Shown: positions 1 to 8,727 of the stretch, piece after piece
Position numbering within the stretch: position 1 is the first letter of the stretch
Layout of the letters: each line of letters begins with the position of its first letter
DNA from: Clostridia bacterium
GTDB lineage: Bacteria; Bacillota; Clostridia; Oscillospirales; SIG627
DNA length: 46,860 bases
Direction of reading: 5' to 3'
Assembly: GCA_017439965.1 (NCBI GenBank)
Contig: JAFSID010000066.1
Coordinates: forward strand, 1-46,860
Notes under the pieces: model-generated
Database searches by the model: none
Seen by the model: the letters and a program-made list of their open reading frames with translations, nothing else
Told to the model about the DNA's origin: nothing
Program-made: the position numbers and the translations under genes

Positions 1-559
1 ATAGAAAGCATCATAGCCTATGCTTGTGACACTGTCGGGGATGGTCACGCTTGTAAGGCTGTCGCAATTATAGAAAGCATCATAGCCTATGCTTGTGACA
101 CTGTCGGGGATGGTCACGCTTGTAAGGCTGTCGCAATTATAGAAAGCAGAAGAGCCTATGCTTGTGACACTGTCGGGGATGGTCACACTTGTAAGGCCGG
201 TGCAATTAGAGAAAGCAGAAGAGGCAATGCACTTTGTTCCATTCTTTATTGTATATGAACCGTTTATACTTGTTTGGGCTTCTATTAAATGATTACCGAT
301 GTATAAAACACCGTTTTCCCAATTACTTGAATTGTTATAATATGACGTATCATAGAAAGCAGAAGAGACAATGCTTGTGACACTGTCGGGTATGGTCAAA
401 CTTGTAAGGCTGGTGCAATTAGAGAAAGCAGAAGAGCCTATGCTTGTGACACTGTCGGGGATGGTCACACTTGTAAGGCTGGCGCATTTATAGAAAGCAT
501 AATTGCCTATGCTTGTGACACTGTCCGGAATAACAAGGTCTGTTAAAAGTTTTCCGTTT
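1..559 (-). repeat. 69-base tandem repeats coding LRR units
   Basis: Units start at 1, 70, 139 and 208, and again at 352, 421 and 490, each 69 bases (23 codons). The first two units appear identical and the third differs by only a few bases. A non-repetitive insert of about 120 bases separates the two blocks. Each unit codes one LRR_5 repeat. Confidence 0.9.
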
Positions 560-1017
560 AGATATAGATTTTCCGCATAATATAACGGATTTGATAAATT
601 TCCGTTAAAACTAACATCACACCATGCAGCGATATCGGATATACACACATTTGTAAGACTTGTACATCCTTCGAATGCAAAAGCATTACTGGACATTACA
701 GTACCAGGGATGACAACGCTTGTAAGATTTGAGCATTCGTAAAAGGTGTACTGCCCCATATTCGTTATACCATCTTCAATTACAAGTGATTTAACCAACA
801 GACGATTTGAATACCATGGAGCCAAAGAAGATCCGGGATAATAATAAGACAAGCTTCCGCTACCCGAAATGGTAAGTACACCGTCAGAGTCGAGTGTATA
901 GGTAACGTTTGTACCGCAGGAGCCGGACTGTACAACTGTTGCGGCAAGTGTGGAAACAGCAAGGAGTGCGCAAAGAAGAATGGAAGCCGCAAGAATGAAT
1001 AAAAGTTTTTTCTTCAT
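1..1017 (-). CDS. BspA-like leucine-rich repeat surface protein, 3' end missing
   Basis: The reading frame starts at ATG 1017 and is still open at base 1, so only the first 339 codons are present. Residues 1-26 form a signal peptide (MKKK, a hydrophobic run, then LAA). A short region with the motif DGVLTISGSG follows, which is typical of the N-terminus of BspA-like proteins, and then 23-residue LRR_5 repeats of the type LTSVTIPDSVTSIG-AFYNC. Members of this family are secreted surface proteins, often implicated in binding host or other cells; the ligand here is unknown. A GGGGAT sequence lies 5 bases before the ATG, and a good promoter lies at 1052-1080. The family call is firm; the missing C-terminus hides any anchor. 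Confidence 0.88.
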   Translation of the reverse strand, partial: MKKKLLFILAASILLCALLAVSTLAATVVQSGSCGTNVTYTLDSDGVLTISGSGSLSYYYPGSSLAPWYSNRLLVKSLVIEDGITNMGQYTFYECSNLTSVVIPGTVMSSNAFAFEGCTSLTNVCISDIAAWCDVSFNGNLSNPLYYAENLYLNGKLLTDLVIPDSVTSIGNYAFYKCASLTSVTIPDSVTSIGSSAFSNCTSLTSLTIPDSVTSIVSSAFYDTSYYNNSSNWENGVLYIGNHLIEAQTSINGSYTIKNGTKCIASSAFSNCTGLTSVTIPDSVTSIGSSAFYNCDSLTSVTIPDSVTSIGYDAFYNCDSLTSVTIPDSVTSIGYDAFY

Positions 1018-1051
1018 GATTATCCCCAATCAAAAATATACTTATAATTAA

Positions 1052-1080
1052 AATATACCTCCAAACCACATAAATGTCAA
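1052..1080 (-). promoter_or_regulatory. Sigma-A type promoter of the BspA-like gene
   Basis: On the minus strand TTGACA (1080-1075) is followed by a 17-base spacer and TATATT (1057-1052). The start codon lies about 35 bases downstream of the -10 box. Confidence 0.75.
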
Positions 1081-1256
1081 CTATTTACAATCGAAAATTT
1101 CGACTTTAATTAAAACATATCATGCGATGTAAGTTGTTTTATTCATATTAACGTTAAAATTATAATGTAATGTCAAGGTATCAAATAGTGCTTGAAGCCA
1201 TAAAAAATGAGAAAATTGAAAACGAGACAAACAGCAAAGGAGAATTGAAGCTTTGA

Positions 1257-1357
1257 AGAAAACCAAATGCATTAAAAGGAATGAGCCCAGTCCAATACCG
1301 AGCTCATTCGCAAGCAATTTAATATTTATTTTTGTCTAAACTTTGGGGTTCACTTCA
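1257..1357 (+). pseudogene. Relic of the 3' end of an IS3-family (IS150-like) transposase
   Basis: Bases 1257-1322 code LKGMSPVQYRAHSQAI followed by a stop, which closely resembles the last residues of IS150-group OrfB proteins (LKGMSPVQYR). Just downstream, GTCTAAACTTTGGGGTTCAC (from about 1334) resembles the right-end sequence of such elements. Upstream the frame is closed by a TGA at 1254-1256 and I find no DDE motifs, so this is a short broken remnant. The rest of the intergenic stretch 1018-1426 is AT-rich and shows nothing else I can name. Confidence 0.5.
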
Positions 1358-1426
1358 AGCAGGATGAAGAAGAGCTAAAAATAAATATTTGATATTAAGA
1401 ATAATAGTGATTGCATTATCACTTGC

Positions 1427-1457
1427 AAAAAAACAAAGGGCGAGTGTTCGCCCTTCG
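1427..1457 (-). terminator. Rho-independent terminator of the ylxM-ffh-rpsP-khpA operon
   Basis: On the minus strand an AAGGGCGA/TCGCCCTT stem with a short loop is followed by a run of seven T. It sits just after the khpA stop codon. Confidence 0.85.
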
Positions 1458-1463
1458 GTTGAC

Positions 1464-1691
1464 TTATATAATATCAACAACAATATGCTCATCGAACTTG
1501 GTGGAAGCCGCCTTCATAACGGTACGGATAGCCTTAGCTATTCTTCCGCCCTTGCCGATTACTCTGCCCATATCATCGGGATGAACGGACAGCTCGAGAT
1601 GTACGATAGAGCCGTCACGGCGTTCGTTTACGCGTACATCGTCGGGGTTTTCTACTATCGCCTTTGCGATGTCGATCAATACCTGTGTCAT
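1464..1691 (-). CDS. khpA: KH-domain RNA-binding protein KhpA (YlqC family)
   Basis: This 75-residue protein is almost entirely one type-II KH domain, with the RNA-binding GXXG loop visible as VIGKGGRIAKAIR near residues 43-55. KhpA usually acts with KhpB/Jag in binding RNA and influencing cell-wall growth in Firmicutes. It lies directly downstream of rpsP, the usual order (ffh-rpsP-khpA-rimM-trmD). Here rimM and trmD are absent, because a terminator follows at once and a surface-protein gene comes next. Length and motif are normal, so the call is firm; the cellular role is taken from the family. Confidence 0.93.
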   Translation of the reverse strand: MTQVLIDIAKAIVENPDDVRVNERRDGSIVHLELSVHPDDMGRVIGKGGRIAKAIRTVMKAASTKFDEHIVVDII

Positions 1692-1726
1692 AGATTTTTT
1701 CTCCTCACCCTTTAAGACGGAGTTAA

Positions 1727-1972
1727 TTAGTCGATAACTCCGCTCTTCTTAAGGATGCTCTTTGCGGTCTCGGTGGGCTGTGCGCCGTCCTCAATCCACT
1801 TCTTTGCCTTCTCTACGTCAACCTTGATATCTGCAGGGTTGGTCATAGGATTGTAGTAACCGATCTCCTCGATAAATCTTCCGTCTCTGGGAGATCTGGA
1901 GTCAGCAACAACTACACGGTAGAAAGGAGCCTTCTTTGCACCCATTCTTCTGAGTCTGATTTTAACTGCCAT
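1727..1972 (-). CDS. rpsP: 30S ribosomal protein S16
   Basis: S16 binds 16S rRNA early in assembly of the small subunit. The 81-residue product begins [26 protein letters not shown], written here only to show the family hallmark KIRLRRMG and the [18 protein letters not shown] core. I chose ATG 1972 over the longer frame from 1987 because a GGAGGTG ribosome site lies 7 bases before it, and because the family starts with MAVKIR. It sits between ffh and khpA in the same transcript. Confidence 0.97.
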   Translation of the reverse strand: MAVKIRLRRMGAKKAPFYRVVVADSRSPRDGRFIEEIGYYNPMTNPADIKVDVEKAKKWIEDGAQPTETAKSILKKSGVID

Positions 1973-2030
1973 TATATTCACCTCCATTATTTATTTATAT
2001 TGTAATGCGTTTCCGCTTCAATATACTGAC

Positions 2031-3365
2031 TTAAAAACCGAAGAAGCCTTTTTTACCGAGCTTCTTTTTAGCGTTTGGCGACGTGAATTGCTTCATCATC
2101 GTCTTGACCTGCTCATACTGCTTGAGGAGTCGGTTTATCTCCTCCACGCTACATCCCGAGCCCTGTGCAATTCTCTTCTTTCTCGAAAAGTTCAAAACGT
2201 CGGGGTTTTCACGCTCGTAGGGGGTCATGGAAAGGATGATTGCCTCCTGACGCGCAAGCTGTTTTTCGTCAACCTTAGCGTCCTTGAGTGCTCCCGGCTT
2301 CATACCGGGTATCATCTGTGCAATGGAGGAAATATCTCCCATATTGCGAAGCTGTCCGAATTGCTCAAGAAAGTCGGTCAGCGTGAACTTTTGCTCACGG
2401 AGTCTCTTCTCAAGCTCAGCCGCCTTCTTCTCGTCAAAGCTCTCCTGAGCCTTCTCGATAAGCGACAGTACGTCTCCCATTCCGAGTATTCTCGACGCCA
2501 TTCTCTCGGGGTGGAAGGGCTCGAGGTTTTCAAGCTTTTCTCCGACACCGATGTACTTTATGGGCTTACCCGTAACGTACTTTACGGAAAGCGCCGCACC
2601 GCCTCGGGTATCACCGTCAAGCTTCGTCAGAATAACGCCCGTTACGTCAAGCAGATTGTTGAAGCTTTCGGCAACGTTTACCGCATCCTGACCGAGCATT
2701 GCGTCGATTACAAGAAGGATTTCGTGGGGATTGGTTTCCTTTTTTATGTTGGAAAGCTCGGTCATAAGCTCCTCGTCAACGTGCAGACGGCCTGCAGTAT
2801 CGAGAAATACCAAATCGTGACCTTGCTTTTCGGCATACTTAACTGCCTCTCGGGCAATTTTTACGGGGTCGTTACAGCCCTCAAGGGTAAAGACCTCGCA
2901 TCCGACGGACTCACCGACAACCTGAAGCTGCTTGATGGCGGCGGGACGGTATACGTCGCACGCGGCAAGAAGTGAGCGTTTATTCTGCTTCTTCATATAA
3001 AGAGCAAGCTTTGCGGTGTGAGTGGTCTTACCTGCGCCCTGAAGACCGCACATCATAACGACGGTGGGCGCCTTCGGTGCTATTTCGAGCTTTTCGTGCT
3101 TGGTGCCCATAATGGCACAAAGCTCCTCGTTTACTATCTTTACAACGTGCTGCTCGGGCATAAGGCTTTCAAGCACCTCGTCTCCGACCGCACGCTCGGA
3201 TACCTTTTTGATAAATTCCTTGACTACCTTGAAGTTTACGTCTGCCTCAAGAAGTGCAAGCTTTATCTCGCGCATACCCTCCTTGACGTCAGCCTCGGTG
3301 AGCTTACCCTTGTTTCTGAAATTACGAAAAACGCTTGAAAGCTTATCGCTAAGACTTGAAAACAC
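2031..3365 (-). CDS. ffh: Signal recognition particle protein Ffh (SRP54)
   Basis: Ffh is the GTPase subunit of the signal recognition particle, which binds signal sequences on the ribosome and hands them to FtsY at the membrane. The 444-residue protein has the helical N domain, the G domain with GLQGAGKTT (P loop, near residue 108), DVYRPAAI, DTAGR and TKLDGDTRGG, and the Met-rich M domain carrying RIAQGSG and a helix with MMKQF at the C-terminus. Length is normal. It follows ylxM by three bases, so the two are translated together. Confidence 0.97.
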   Translation of the reverse strand: MFSSLSDKLSSVFRNFRNKGKLTEADVKEGMREIKLALLEADVNFKVVKEFIKKVSERAVGDEVLESLMPEQHVVKIVNEELCAIMGTKHEKLEIAPKAPTVVMMCGLQGAGKTTHTAKLALYMKKQNKRSLLAACDVYRPAAIKQLQVVGESVGCEVFTLEGCNDPVKIAREAVKYAEKQGHDLVFLDTAGRLHVDEELMTELSNIKKETNPHEILLVIDAMLGQDAVNVAESFNNLLDVTGVILTKLDGDTRGGAALSVKYVTGKPIKYIGVGEKLENLEPFHPERMASRILGMGDVLSLIEKAQESFDEKKAAELEKRLREQKFTLTDFLEQFGQLRNMGDISSIAQMIPGMKPGALKDAKVDEKQLARQEAIILSMTPYERENPDVLNFSRKKRIAQGSGCSVEEINRLLKQYEQVKTMMKQFTSPNAKKKLGKKGFFGF

Positions 3366-3368
3366 GGC

Positions 3369-3707
3369 TTACTCTCCCTTCTGTCCGACGCTCTCCCGAA
3401 TGAATCGGGCTTCATCAGGATATTGCTTCTCAATCCTCTCCGCAACGCCCAAAAGCTCTGCGAAGAAGCTCTCCTGCCTTTTATCCCTCTCAAGAAGTCC
3501 GAGTGCGCTCTCGTATTCACGAAGCTCCTCACCCGTCCTGACAATCAGCTCACGCACACCCTGACGGCTCGTGCCCGTATGCTCGGATATTTCGGCAAGT
3601 GACAGATCCTCAAAATAGTACATCTCAAAGACCTGGCGTTTTTTCTCGGAAAGGAGCTGAGAATAAAAATCGTAAAGCAAAATTCCGCTTAAATCCTTCT
3701 CTCTCAT
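3369..3707 (-). CDS. ylxM: YlxM-family helix-turn-helix protein (SRP-associated)
   Basis: The 112-residue protein resembles a sigma-70 region-4 helix-turn-helix: residues about 17-60 contain EKKRQVFEMYYFEDLSLAEI followed by SEHTGTSRQGVRELI. YlxM (UPF0122) is encoded with ffh in most Firmicutes and has been linked to SRP function. It is the first gene of this transcript, about 50 bases downstream of the -10 box; GGAGG lies just before the ATG. Confidence 0.92.
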   Translation of the reverse strand: MREKDLSGILLYDFYSQLLSEKKRQVFEMYYFEDLSLAEISEHTGTSRQGVRELIVRTGEELREYESALGLLERDKRQESFFAELLGVAERIEKQYPDEARFIRESVGQKGE

Positions 3708-3753
3708 ACTTCCTCCGAAATCGGTGTAAACATTTTTTCTTTACACCTTGCAT

Positions 3754-3782
3754 ATTCTACACGATAAAACGCGTTTTGTCAA
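3754..3782 (-). promoter_or_regulatory. Promoter of ylxM-ffh-rpsP-khpA
   Basis: On the minus strand TTGACA (3782-3777), a 17-base spacer and TAGAAT (3759-3754). The 5' untranslated region contains an 8-base-pair hairpin, GGTGTAAA/TTTACACC (about 3723-3748), just before the ribosome site. Confidence 0.85.
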
Positions 3783-3792
3783 GTATTTTTTA

Positions 3793-4701
3793 TTATTTTT
3801 CGTCCCAATCGTGATGTTTTTTCAAATCCTCCCAGATTGCAACGTAGCTTTCGTGTCGGGATTTGGGAAGAGTGCCGTCGTTTACCCTCTCAAGAATGGC
3901 ACAGCCCTCCTCCTTAGTATGCGTACATTTCTTATATTTACACTCAAGGGCAAGGTCGGCATACTCGGGAAAGGCGTAAACGAGCTCCTCCTTTTTCATA
4001 AAGCGGAAGCGCTCGAAATCAAGAAGCGAAAAGCCGGGGGTATCAACGAGATAGCCCGACTTACCCTCGCCCGCAGGATAGAGCACGGTTGAACGGGTCG
4101 TATGACGGCCTCTCTTGGTCTTTTCGCTCACTCTGCCCGTTTCAAGACGGGGCATATCGGGATAAAGAGCGTTTATTATAGTGCTCTTGCCAACGCCCGA
4201 CGGTCCCGTGAAAACGCAGGTGTTACCGTAAACGTACTCGCCGAGCGCCTCGCGTATCTCCTCGGGAGAGCATCCCGCGGTGAGTGAATGTACCTCGTAA
4301 CCGCAAGCCTTATACACCGAGGTTATCTCTTCAATCTCCTCGTTCTCGGCAAGGTCACGCTTATTAAAAACTATGTGTGCCTTTATTGAATTGTGCTCGG
4401 CTATCGCGCAAAGCTTATCAATCGAATAGAAATTCGGCAATGGGTCGCGGTAGGCAAAAACGATAAACAAAATATCGATATTTGCAACTCCGGGGCGTAT
4501 CAGATGATTACGGCGGTCAACCACCTTTTCAATAACACCTGCCTCGGTATCCTTTTCGTCGGGTGTTATTTCGACCCAGTCTCCAGGGGTGGGAGTTATT
4601 CCCTCCTGTCTGAAAATTCCTCTCGCGGTGCAGGAATATACGCCGTTCTCCGTCTCTACTCTGTAAACTCCTGCCGAGCAGGTAAGTATTCTTCCTCGCA
4701 T
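3793..4701 (-). CDS. rsgA: Ribosome small-subunit-dependent GTPase RsgA
   Basis: RsgA is a circularly permuted GTPase that checks late maturation of the 30S subunit. The 302-residue protein has an OB fold at the N-terminus, then the permuted G motifs: NKRD (G4) comes before GPSGVGKSTIINAL (G1) and DTPGF (G3). A C-terminal zinc site CKYKKCTHTKEEGC completes the family pattern. It lies downstream of prkC as in many Firmicutes, but a hairpin with a T run separates them, ending about 10 bases before the rsgA ATG. Expression may therefore depend on read-through. Confidence 0.96.
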   Translation of the reverse strand: MRGRILTCSAGVYRVETENGVYSCTARGIFRQEGITPTPGDWVEITPDEKDTEAGVIEKVVDRRNHLIRPGVANIDILFIVFAYRDPLPNFYSIDKLCAIAEHNSIKAHIVFNKRDLAENEEIEEITSVYKACGYEVHSLTAGCSPEEIREALGEYVYGNTCVFTGPSGVGKSTIINALYPDMPRLETGRVSEKTKRGRHTTRSTVLYPAGEGKSGYLVDTPGFSLLDFERFRFMKKEELVYAFPEYADLALECKYKKCTHTKEEGCAILERVNDGTLPKSRHESYVAIWEDLKKHHDWDEK

Positions 4702-4710
4702 ATTACCTCT

Positions 4711-4748
4711 TAAAAATGAGCTGTAAAAAGTTTTTACAGCTCATTTAT
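4711..4748 (-). terminator. Hairpin terminator between prkC and rsgA
   Basis: A 15-base-pair perfect stem, AATGAGCTGTAAAAA (4715-4729) with its complement at 4731-4745, is followed on the minus strand by TTTTTAAG and then directly by the rsgA ribosome site. Confidence 0.75.
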
Positions 4749-4756
4749 TCTAACGT

Positions 4757-6871
4757 TTATCTGTTATCAAGCTCCTCAATCGAAAGCTCAACAGTCTCTT
4801 CATCCTCGGTCTCAGCCTCGGGTAATTCTTCTTCCGTGTCCTCCACGTTTGCAGCAGGCTTATTGCCGTCACTGTAAAACACCTTGATTGGCTTCGAGTA
4901 ATTTATAAGCACCATTGCATCGGGCTCAACGCTCTGATAGTACACGGTACCTGCGGGAAGACTCTCCCACATTACCTGATAATCTATCTTGATGCCGTAG
5001 GAGGCAATTTCTCGCATAAGCTCCTGAGCCTCTGCAAGCGTCTTGTTTTTCAAATCGGGCATTACGAGGTAGAAGGGCTTTTCACTCTCGGCAAGCGTTC
5101 CGTCAGAAACGTATAGCACTATCTTATCGCAAAACTCGGGGCTTACGACCGTGTGAGCGTCAACGCTCTGCCAGATTACCGTGCCGACGTCGGCGGTATC
5201 GGGAACGGTTATAAACTCGACCTTAAACTTCTCAAGCGTTACCGTAGCCTCCCCCTTGGTCTTACCAACGAGGTCGGGCATTGAAATAACGTCCTTGAGC
5301 TTCTTACCCGTGCTGACGTAAAGGGTTATGGTATCGGTAGGGTGTACTATCTCACCTGCCGCAGGCTCGGTACGGAAAACGTAATTCTCAAGCACCGTAT
5401 CGTGAGGCTCCTCAATGATTTCCACCTTATCGTAGCCACGGTTACGGAGAGCCGTCTTGACCGAGTTTACGTTCTGTATAGAATAATCGGGAAGCGCTTC
5501 ACTTCCCTCCTCGGGATTGACGTACAAAACGAGGTCAACCGTTCCGAGTGAGTTCTGTATCTTCTTTATCTGTCCGCCCTCGGGAACGGTAGAATAAATT
5601 TCACCGTAGCCGTAAGCGTCGTTGAACTGCTCTGCCCATTTAACCTCGACCGCAAAGCTTTGTTTTTCAAGCTCACTCTCAAGCTCCTCATCGTAATGCC
5701 TACCCAAAAGCTCGGGCACGGTTACGAAATGAGGGTCGTTTGCAGGGTCGTTCTGACTCTTTAAAAATCCGCTTATAACGATTGAACCGGCTACGATAAG
5801 CGTCAGGAAGAAGGCTGTCGCAATTCCCAGAATAATGGGGAAAAGTGTAACCCTCGCCTTGCCGTTATCACGGCTCTTGTCGGCAGGCTCGTCAGACCTG
5901 AAGCGGTCAAAGAACTTGATTATTCCACCGAAAACGCCGTTTCTGAGGCTCTTCTTGTTATTATCGCTCTTGCGACGGGGAGGGGTCGTGGTGGTAGGAG
6001 TACCCTCGTCAAAAATTACGTTGTGATTTTCCTTGAGTATTCTTACGGCACGAAGCATAGAATGTGCCGACTTGAATCGGTTTTCGGGCTTCTTATTCAT
6101 AGCCTTGAGAATTATCTGCTCAAGTCCCTTGGGAAGCTCGGGACATACCTCACGCGGAGGTACTGGCTCGTCGTTAATTTGTTGCATGGCGACGTTTACG
6201 AGGTTATCGGCGTCAAAGGGAAGCTTTCCCGTTGACATCTCGTAAAGCATAACGCCGACAGAATATATATCCGACCAGGTACCCGTCTCACGACAGCTTA
6301 TCTGCTCGGGGCTGATATAATAAACCGTGCCGAGTGCCTTATCCTCCATGCTGATGGTCTCACCGCTGGGAGTTTTTGCAATTCCGAAGTCGGTAACCTT
6401 AACAAAGCCGTTTTTGAGAAGCATAATGTTATGAGGCTTTATATCTCGGTGGATAACCTTTTTTGAATGAGCGTGCTCGAGTGCCGAGAGTATCTGCTCG
6501 GTGTAATCGAGAGCCTCGTCAATTGAAAGCTTCTTGCCGTGCTTGTCCATATAGCCCTTGAGAGTATCTCCCTCAACAAGCTCCATTACGATATACTTAA
6601 GCTCACGGCTGACGGACACGTCGTATATCTTTACGATATTCTCGTGAGAAAGCATTGAAATTGCTCGGGACTCGTTCATAAAGAGCTTAACCGCCTGACC
6701 GTCGGGGTCAGAGCTTTCGTTAAGCACCTTGATGGCGACGTTTCTGTCGGTGGTAAGGTCTCGCGCCTTGAACACAACGGACATACCGCCCTCTCCGATT
6801 ACAGAGAGAATTTTATAGCGCTTATCAATTACCTCGCCGACAAGGGAATCAAATTTTCCGCTTTTGCTCAT
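4757..6871 (-). CDS. prkC: PASTA-domain Ser/Thr protein kinase PrkC/Stk
   Basis: This 704-residue membrane kinase senses peptidoglycan fragments or lipid II and controls growth, wall synthesis and spore germination in relatives. The kinase domain (residues about 17-285) shows GEGGMSVVFKARD, VAIKVL, HRDIKPHNIM, DFGIAK and the activation segment up to SPEQ. A single membrane segment lies near 344-370. Four PASTA repeats follow (about 383-455, 458-525, 530-595, 600-670), and then an acidic tail rich in Glu. It overlaps prpC by four bases, so kinase and phosphatase are coupled. Confidence 0.96.
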   Translation of the reverse strand: MSKSGKFDSLVGEVIDKRYKILSVIGEGGMSVVFKARDLTTDRNVAIKVLNESSDPDGQAVKLFMNESRAISMLSHENIVKIYDVSVSRELKYIVMELVEGDTLKGYMDKHGKKLSIDEALDYTEQILSALEHAHSKKVIHRDIKPHNIMLLKNGFVKVTDFGIAKTPSGETISMEDKALGTVYYISPEQISCRETGTWSDIYSVGVMLYEMSTGKLPFDADNLVNVAMQQINDEPVPPREVCPELPKGLEQIILKAMNKKPENRFKSAHSMLRAVRILKENHNVIFDEGTPTTTTPPRRKSDNNKKSLRNGVFGGIIKFFDRFRSDEPADKSRDNGKARVTLFPIILGIATAFFLTLIVAGSIVISGFLKSQNDPANDPHFVTVPELLGRHYDEELESELEKQSFAVEVKWAEQFNDAYGYGEIYSTVPEGGQIKKIQNSLGTVDLVLYVNPEEGSEALPDYSIQNVNSVKTALRNRGYDKVEIIEEPHDTVLENYVFRTEPAAGEIVHPTDTITLYVSTGKKLKDVISMPDLVGKTKGEATVTLEKFKVEFITVPDTADVGTVIWQSVDAHTVVSPEFCDKIVLYVSDGTLAESEKPFYLVMPDLKNKTLAEAQELMREIASYGIKIDYQVMWESLPAGTVYYQSVEPDAMVLINYSKPIKVFYSDGNKPAANVEDTEEELPEAETEDEETVELSIEELDNR

Positions 6872-7641
6872 CTTTCCGCCTCCAGTTTGTTTTCGGTGTC
6901 AATCAACACCGCCGTAATATTATCAGCTCCTCCGCCCTCGTTGGCAAGCCCGATAAGAGCCTCCGCCTTCTCGGAAACGGTTGAGTCTGAGGAGATTATC
7001 CTTAAAAATTTCTTTTCGTCAAAATAGTTGGAAAGTCCGTCGGAGCAGAGAAGATAACAACCGTCCTGCATATCTCTGTGTGAAATATCGCACTCGACAC
7101 CGCTTTCTATTCCGACAGCTCTTAAGATTATGTTACGGTTAGGATGATTCACAGCCTCCTCGGGAGTGATTTTACCCGCATCGAGAAGCGCCTGAACGAG
7201 TGAATGGTCAACGGTAAGCTGTGAAATTTCACCGTCGGCAATATGATATGCTCGGCTGTCTCCTATATTGAACACCCACAAAACGCCCTCCGTTGCCACA
7301 ATGCCGACGGCGGTGGTGCCCATCCCCGTAAGAGCCTTATCGGTCAAGGAGTAATCGTACACCGCCTTATTTGCCTTGGAGCAGGCAAGGTCAATCGCGC
7401 GATCAACGGCAAGCATAAGCTCGACCTTATCCTCGATTTTGCCGACAATCTGCTCAAGCTCGTCCTTCAGGGTCTGCAGAATACTGATACACGCCATACG
7501 GCTGGCAACCTCGCCTGCCTGAGCACCGCCCATACCGTCGCAAACAACGGCAATAAGCATCCGATCGTCCTGCCATATTTCAAAATTGTCCTCGTTGAGC
7601 TGTCTTTTCAGCCCAATGTCGCTCATACCGAATACCTGCAT
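6868..7641 (-). CDS. prpC: PP2C-type Ser/Thr phosphatase PrpC/Stp
   Basis: This is the partner phosphatase of PrkC, a Mn/Mg-dependent PPM enzyme of about 257 residues. Metal-binding and family motifs are present: NEDNF, VCDGMGGAQAGE, GTTAVG, NIGDSRAY, CSDGLSNY and GGADNIT. The longest frame starts at a TTG (7662) that overlaps the rlmN stop. I prefer ATG 7641, because AGGAGGG lies about 8 bases before it; ATG 7647 is too close to that site. Being four bases into prkC, it is cotranslated with the kinase. Confidence 0.95.
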   Translation of the reverse strand: MQVFGMSDIGLKRQLNEDNFEIWQDDRMLIAVVCDGMGGAQAGEVASRMACISILQTLKDELEQIVGKIEDKVELMLAVDRAIDLACSKANKAVYDYSLTDKALTGMGTTAVGIVATEGVLWVFNIGDSRAYHIADGEISQLTVDHSLVQALLDAGKITPEEAVNHPNRNIILRAVGIESGVECDISHRDMQDGCYLLCSDGLSNYFDEKKFLRIISSDSTVSEKAEALIGLANEGGGADNITAVLIDTENKLEAER

Positions 7642-7658
7642 CTGCATCCCTCCTATCC

Positions 7659-8723
7659 TCAATTATTCTGTGACGCCTCTTGCATCCTTTTGTTTCTGAG
7701 CTGTCCGCACGCCGCATCAATGTCTGCGCCGAGACGACGGCGTACTGTCGCATTTATTTTACTATTATTTAGTGAATTTGTAAAGAGAATTAAGTTGTTT
7801 TTTGTCGTTTTTTTGAAATTTTTTTCTTTAATTGGGTTAACGGGTATCAAATTTACGTGACAAAGCAAGCCCTTGAGCCTTTTCGCAAGCTCGCGCGCGT
7901 GCTCCACCGAATCGTTCACTCCGTCGATAAGCGCATACTCAAAGGATATTCTTCTGCCCGTGACAGCCTGATATTCACGGCAAGCCTCGATAAGCTCGTC
8001 GATATTATACCGACGGTTTATGGGCATCGTAGCGCTCCTTATTTCATCGTTTGGCGCGTGAAGAGAAATTGAAAGCGTAATGGGTAAATTCTCACGGGCA
8101 AGCCTTTTTATCTCGGGCACGAGTCCGCAGGTGGAAAGAGATATGTGACGGTAGCCGATATTAAGACCGTTTTTATCGTTTACAAGATGTAAGAATTTCA
8201 AGACGTTGTCGTAGTTATCAAGAGGCTCACCGATACCCATAAGCACTATATTGTCAACTCTGAAGCCCTCCTCACCCATATGCTCACGAGTGATGGACTC
8301 AATCTGTCCGAGTATCTCCCCTGCCGAAAGGCTTCTTACAAAGCCGTTTTTCGTTGAGGCACAGAAGGCACAGCCCTGACGGCAGCCCACCTGAGTGGAG
8401 ACGCAGACCGAGTTTCCGTGCTCGTATCTCATAAGCACGCTCTCGATAATCGAGCCGTCGTAAAGCCTGAAAAGATACTTTTCGGTGCCGTCAAGCCTTG
8501 ATACAAGCTTTTCGAGTACCTGCGGTGTTCGTATTTCAAAGTGCTCGTTGAGGGTCGGCAGAAGGCTTTTCGGTATATCCGACATTTCGGCAAAATCGGT
8601 TTTAAGCTTTTGGAAAAGCTGAAGCCATATCTGTTTTGCACGGAATTTAGGTATCCCAAGCTCAACTATTATCTCACAAAGCTCAGCCTCGTTGAGACTC
8701 TTTATGTCAATTTTTTCGGTCAT
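7659..8723 (-). CDS. rlmN: Dual-specificity 23S rRNA/tRNA m2A methyltransferase RlmN
   Basis: RlmN is a radical-SAM enzyme that methylates C2 of A2503 in 23S rRNA and A37 of some tRNAs. The 354-residue protein carries the CRQGCAFCAS cluster motif (Cys triad near 115-122), GIGEPLDNYDN, and the C-terminal GADIDAACGQLR with the resolving-loop Cys. The stretch coding about residues 295-330 is clearly more AT-rich than the rest. It starts 4 bases after rsmB. Confidence 0.97.
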   Translation of the reverse strand: MTEKIDIKSLNEAELCEIIVELGIPKFRAKQIWLQLFQKLKTDFAEMSDIPKSLLPTLNEHFEIRTPQVLEKLVSRLDGTEKYLFRLYDGSIIESVLMRYEHGNSVCVSTQVGCRQGCAFCASTKNGFVRSLSAGEILGQIESITREHMGEEGFRVDNIVLMGIGEPLDNYDNVLKFLHLVNDKNGLNIGYRHISLSTCGLVPEIKRLARENLPITLSISLHAPNDEIRSATMPINRRYNIDELIEACREYQAVTGRRISFEYALIDGVNDSVEHARELAKRLKGLLCHVNLIPVNPIKEKNFKKTTKNNLILFTNSLNNSKINATVRRRLGADIDAACGQLRNKRMQEASQNN

Positions 8724-8727
8724 ATTT

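Noticed and set aside
1321-1389. 13-base inverted repeats as ends of a small transposon
   Set aside because: Only about 43 bases lie between them and the sequence is simple A/T; more easily explained as chance next to the IS relic.
1389-1715. 108-residue plus-strand open frame
   Set aside because: It is the antisense of khpA and its terminator, has no ribosome site and no family similarity.
2088-2975. 295-residue plus-strand open frame
   Set aside because: Shadow of ffh on the opposite strand; ffh has all family motifs.
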